Origin: JAADHY01 sp964428935
Lineage (GTDB): Bacteria; Planctomycetota; Planctomycetia; Planctomycetales; Planctomycetaceae
Assembly (NCBI GenBank): GCA_964428935.1
Contig: CAYSAG010000267.1
Location: 1-7,267, forward strand
Length of the DNA stretch: 7,267 bases
Reading direction: 5' to 3'
Shown here piece by piece: positions 6,070 to 7,267 of the stretch. A program made the translations under genes and the position numbers. The notes under the pieces were generated by a model that worked only from the letters and a program-made list of their open reading frames with translations, was not told the DNA's origin and did not search any database. Numbering within the stretch: position 1 is the stretch's first letter; each line of letters starts with the position of its first letter.

Positions 6070-6479
6070 GGGTCGATTGCCTGGGTTGGTTCGTTCGGTT
6101 TCGGCCGGTTGTTTCGCCCGTACGAAAGACACGGTCTTTAGGGACCGTTACAGCGTCTCGCCAGTCGCGCCGGCACGACTTCAGTGTGTTTTGCCGACCC
6201 TACAAAATCAAGCGGCCTTGCGGGGGCTGCCGGTCGAAAGTCGAAAGGCAAGTCGGCTGAAGAGTTCAACCGGACGGACCGATGCCGGCCAAGTGGGGCG
6301 CCGCGCGCTTGGCTTCGAGCGGGCCGCGCCGGTCCGCGCAACGGCCGGTCAGTGGGGACCTCTTCGGCTGCGGTCGAGCGGCTGGCGGGCCAAGGGCTGG
6401 CGCGGCGTGGACAGTGGCAGGAGCAGCGTCCAGCGGGCAGACGTCCGTCGCCTGCGAACTCGGGGAGAAAGAACCTTTC
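6070..6479. other. Divergent intergenic region
   Basis: About 410 nt between two genes transcribed away from each other, so both promoters should be here. The least GC-rich part is about 6120-6210, holding the dyad at 6131-6148 and a TACAAAAT stretch at about 6201-6208 that could be a plus-strand -10 region; no consensus -35 accompanies it. Positions 6282-6479 are open in frame with the HEAT-repeat gene, so part of this may be coding. Confidence 0.45.
6131..6148. promoter_or_regulatory. Dyad symmetry, possible operator
   Basis: ACGGTC, six bases TTTAGG, then GACCGT: perfect 6-bp arms in the AT-richer part of the divergent region. Both arms face the upstream regions of the two divergent genes, which suits a shared binding site, but a chance occurrence of this size is possible. 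Confidence 0.3.
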
Positions 6480-7267
6480 GTGACGGTCGAAACCGAGAGC
6501 CCCTTGCAAGTGACCTTTCGAGTGCTGGCGGCCACGCGCGACCCGCTGGCCGTCGACGTCTTGGCGCACGCGCTGGACGTCGACGACCCGGTCGTGGTCG
6601 AGCTGGCCGTGCGGGCGCTGCTGAAGCGAGCCAGTCCGCGAGGGGACGTCGAGCTGATTCGGCGTTGGCCGGCGCTGCCTGAACGGCTGCAGCAGCTGGT
6701 GGCCGAGTCGGTCGACCGAATGTCGGCGGCCGTCAAGCACTGTCTGTCGCACGGCGACGCCGAGCTGCAGCAGAACTTGCTGGCGGTGTTTCGCCGTGCG
6801 GGCAGTCTTGACCGAGTCGGCGAGGTCCTGCAGTTGCTCGAGGAGGACGCCCCCGACGTCCGCTCGGCGGCCGTCCAGACGCTTCGCCACCTGGTCGACG
6901 TCCTTTACGGGCGACTGGCCCGAGGGGCGTCAACCGACGCTGTCCCGGACGGGCGTGAGCAACTGGAAGGGTCACGGCAGGCGGTGCTGGCGCACCTGTC
7001 GGCCGCCCTCGCTCGCTCCGACCAACTGCCGGACGTTCGTCCGTTGGTCGAGGCGGTCCTGGTCTTGGGCCGTCCGCGTGACGACGCCGTCGACTTCGTC
7101 TTGACCCGCGCCGACAGACGGTGCAAGCAGGCGGCGCGCGAGCTGTTCCTGACGAGCCGGCACCCGGGAGTCATGCAGCTGGTTCTCGATTTCCTGTCCC
7201 GCCGTTACCCGCCGGTCAAAGCGCTGGAGGCCATTTCCTCTCGCACCGACGCCGAGTTCGTCGAGCA
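6480..7267 (+). CDS. HEAT-repeat protein of planctomycete type (3' end outside window)
   Basis: An open frame of 262 codons continuing past the right edge, made almost wholly of paired amphipathic helices. HEAT-like pairs include residues 21-50 (DPLAVDVLAHALDV, then VVVELAVRALLKR), 93-142 (LQQNLLAVFRRAG, VGEVLQLLEEDAPDVRSA, TLRHLVDVL) and 185-262. The segment ALLKRASPRGDVELIRRW followed by ALPERLQQLVAESVDRMS (46-82) resembles a recurring HEAT-repeat family in Planctomycetota as I remember it. HEAT proteins are usually binding scaffolds; no partner or role can be inferred here. I start at GTG 6480 because the helical content begins there and GGGGAG lies 12 nt upstream. ATG 6282 and GTG 6414 are in frame, but the added 66 residues are Gly/Ala/Ser/Arg-rich and low in complexity. 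GTCGA occurs about ten times in the gene, mostly through Val-Asp and Val-Glu codons. Confidence 0.85.
   Translation, partial: MTVETESPLQVTFRVLAATRDPLAVDVLAHALDVDDPVVVELAVRALLKRASPRGDVELIRRWPALPERLQQLVAESVDRMSAAVKHCLSHGDAELQQNLLAVFRRAGSLDRVGEVLQLLEEDAPDVRSAAVQTLRHLVDVLYGRLARGASTDAVPDGREQLEGSRQAVLAHLSAALARSDQLPDVRPLVEAVLVLGRPRDDAVDFVLTRADRRCKQAARELFLTSRHPGVMQLVLDFLSRRYPPVKALEAISSRTDAEFVE

Noticed and set aside
6138..6890. Minus-strand open frame of 250 codons over the divergent spacer
   Set aside because: Antisense to the HEAT-repeat gene and rich in Arg, Gln and His; no motif recognised.

Overview
The window looks like a stretch of a GC-rich Planctomycetota chromosome, probably a draft or metagenome assembly because it contains a run of exactly 100 N. 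The planctomycete call rests on the adjacent dxr-rseP pair with an unusually PDZ-rich RseP, a small protein opening MAPRRTARDVLDDEFLQVR that resembles a conserved planctomycete family, and a HEAT-repeat protein resembling another such family. Both resemblances are from memory, not from a search.

Layout: positions 1-6069 are read on the minus strand, 6480-7267 on the plus strand. In order of minus-strand transcription there is a small conserved hypothetical (5809-6069), a spacer with GC-rich hairpin repeats, an EboB-type TatD hydrolase (4692-5492), a 265 nt spacer, an EboF-type phosphodiesterase (3023-4426), a 27-bp tandem hairpin repeat broken by the assembly gap (2789-3021), dxr (1408-2556) and rseP (1-1420, running off the left edge). 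A divergent HEAT-repeat gene starts at about 6480 and runs off the right edge. The two genes cut by the window edges are clear only when translated through the edge.

Functionally there are three blocks. The dxr-rseP block couples an isoprenoid precursor enzyme (MEP pathway) to a membrane site-2 protease; the genes overlap by 13 nt and the rseP ribosome binding site lies inside dxr. The middle block holds two members of the ebo set, a conserved gene group implicated in moving metabolite precursors to the periplasm (studied in cyanobacterial scytonemin synthesis). eboA, eboC, eboD and eboE are not in the visible sequence. The right-hand block is a divergent pair of planctomycete-type proteins of unknown function separated by about 410 nt with a short dyad.

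The most unusual element is the 27-bp array. Each complete unit encodes a 7-bp perfect hairpin, one unit changes both arms so that pairing is kept, the array starts 1 nt after the eboF stop codon, and the assembly breaks inside it.
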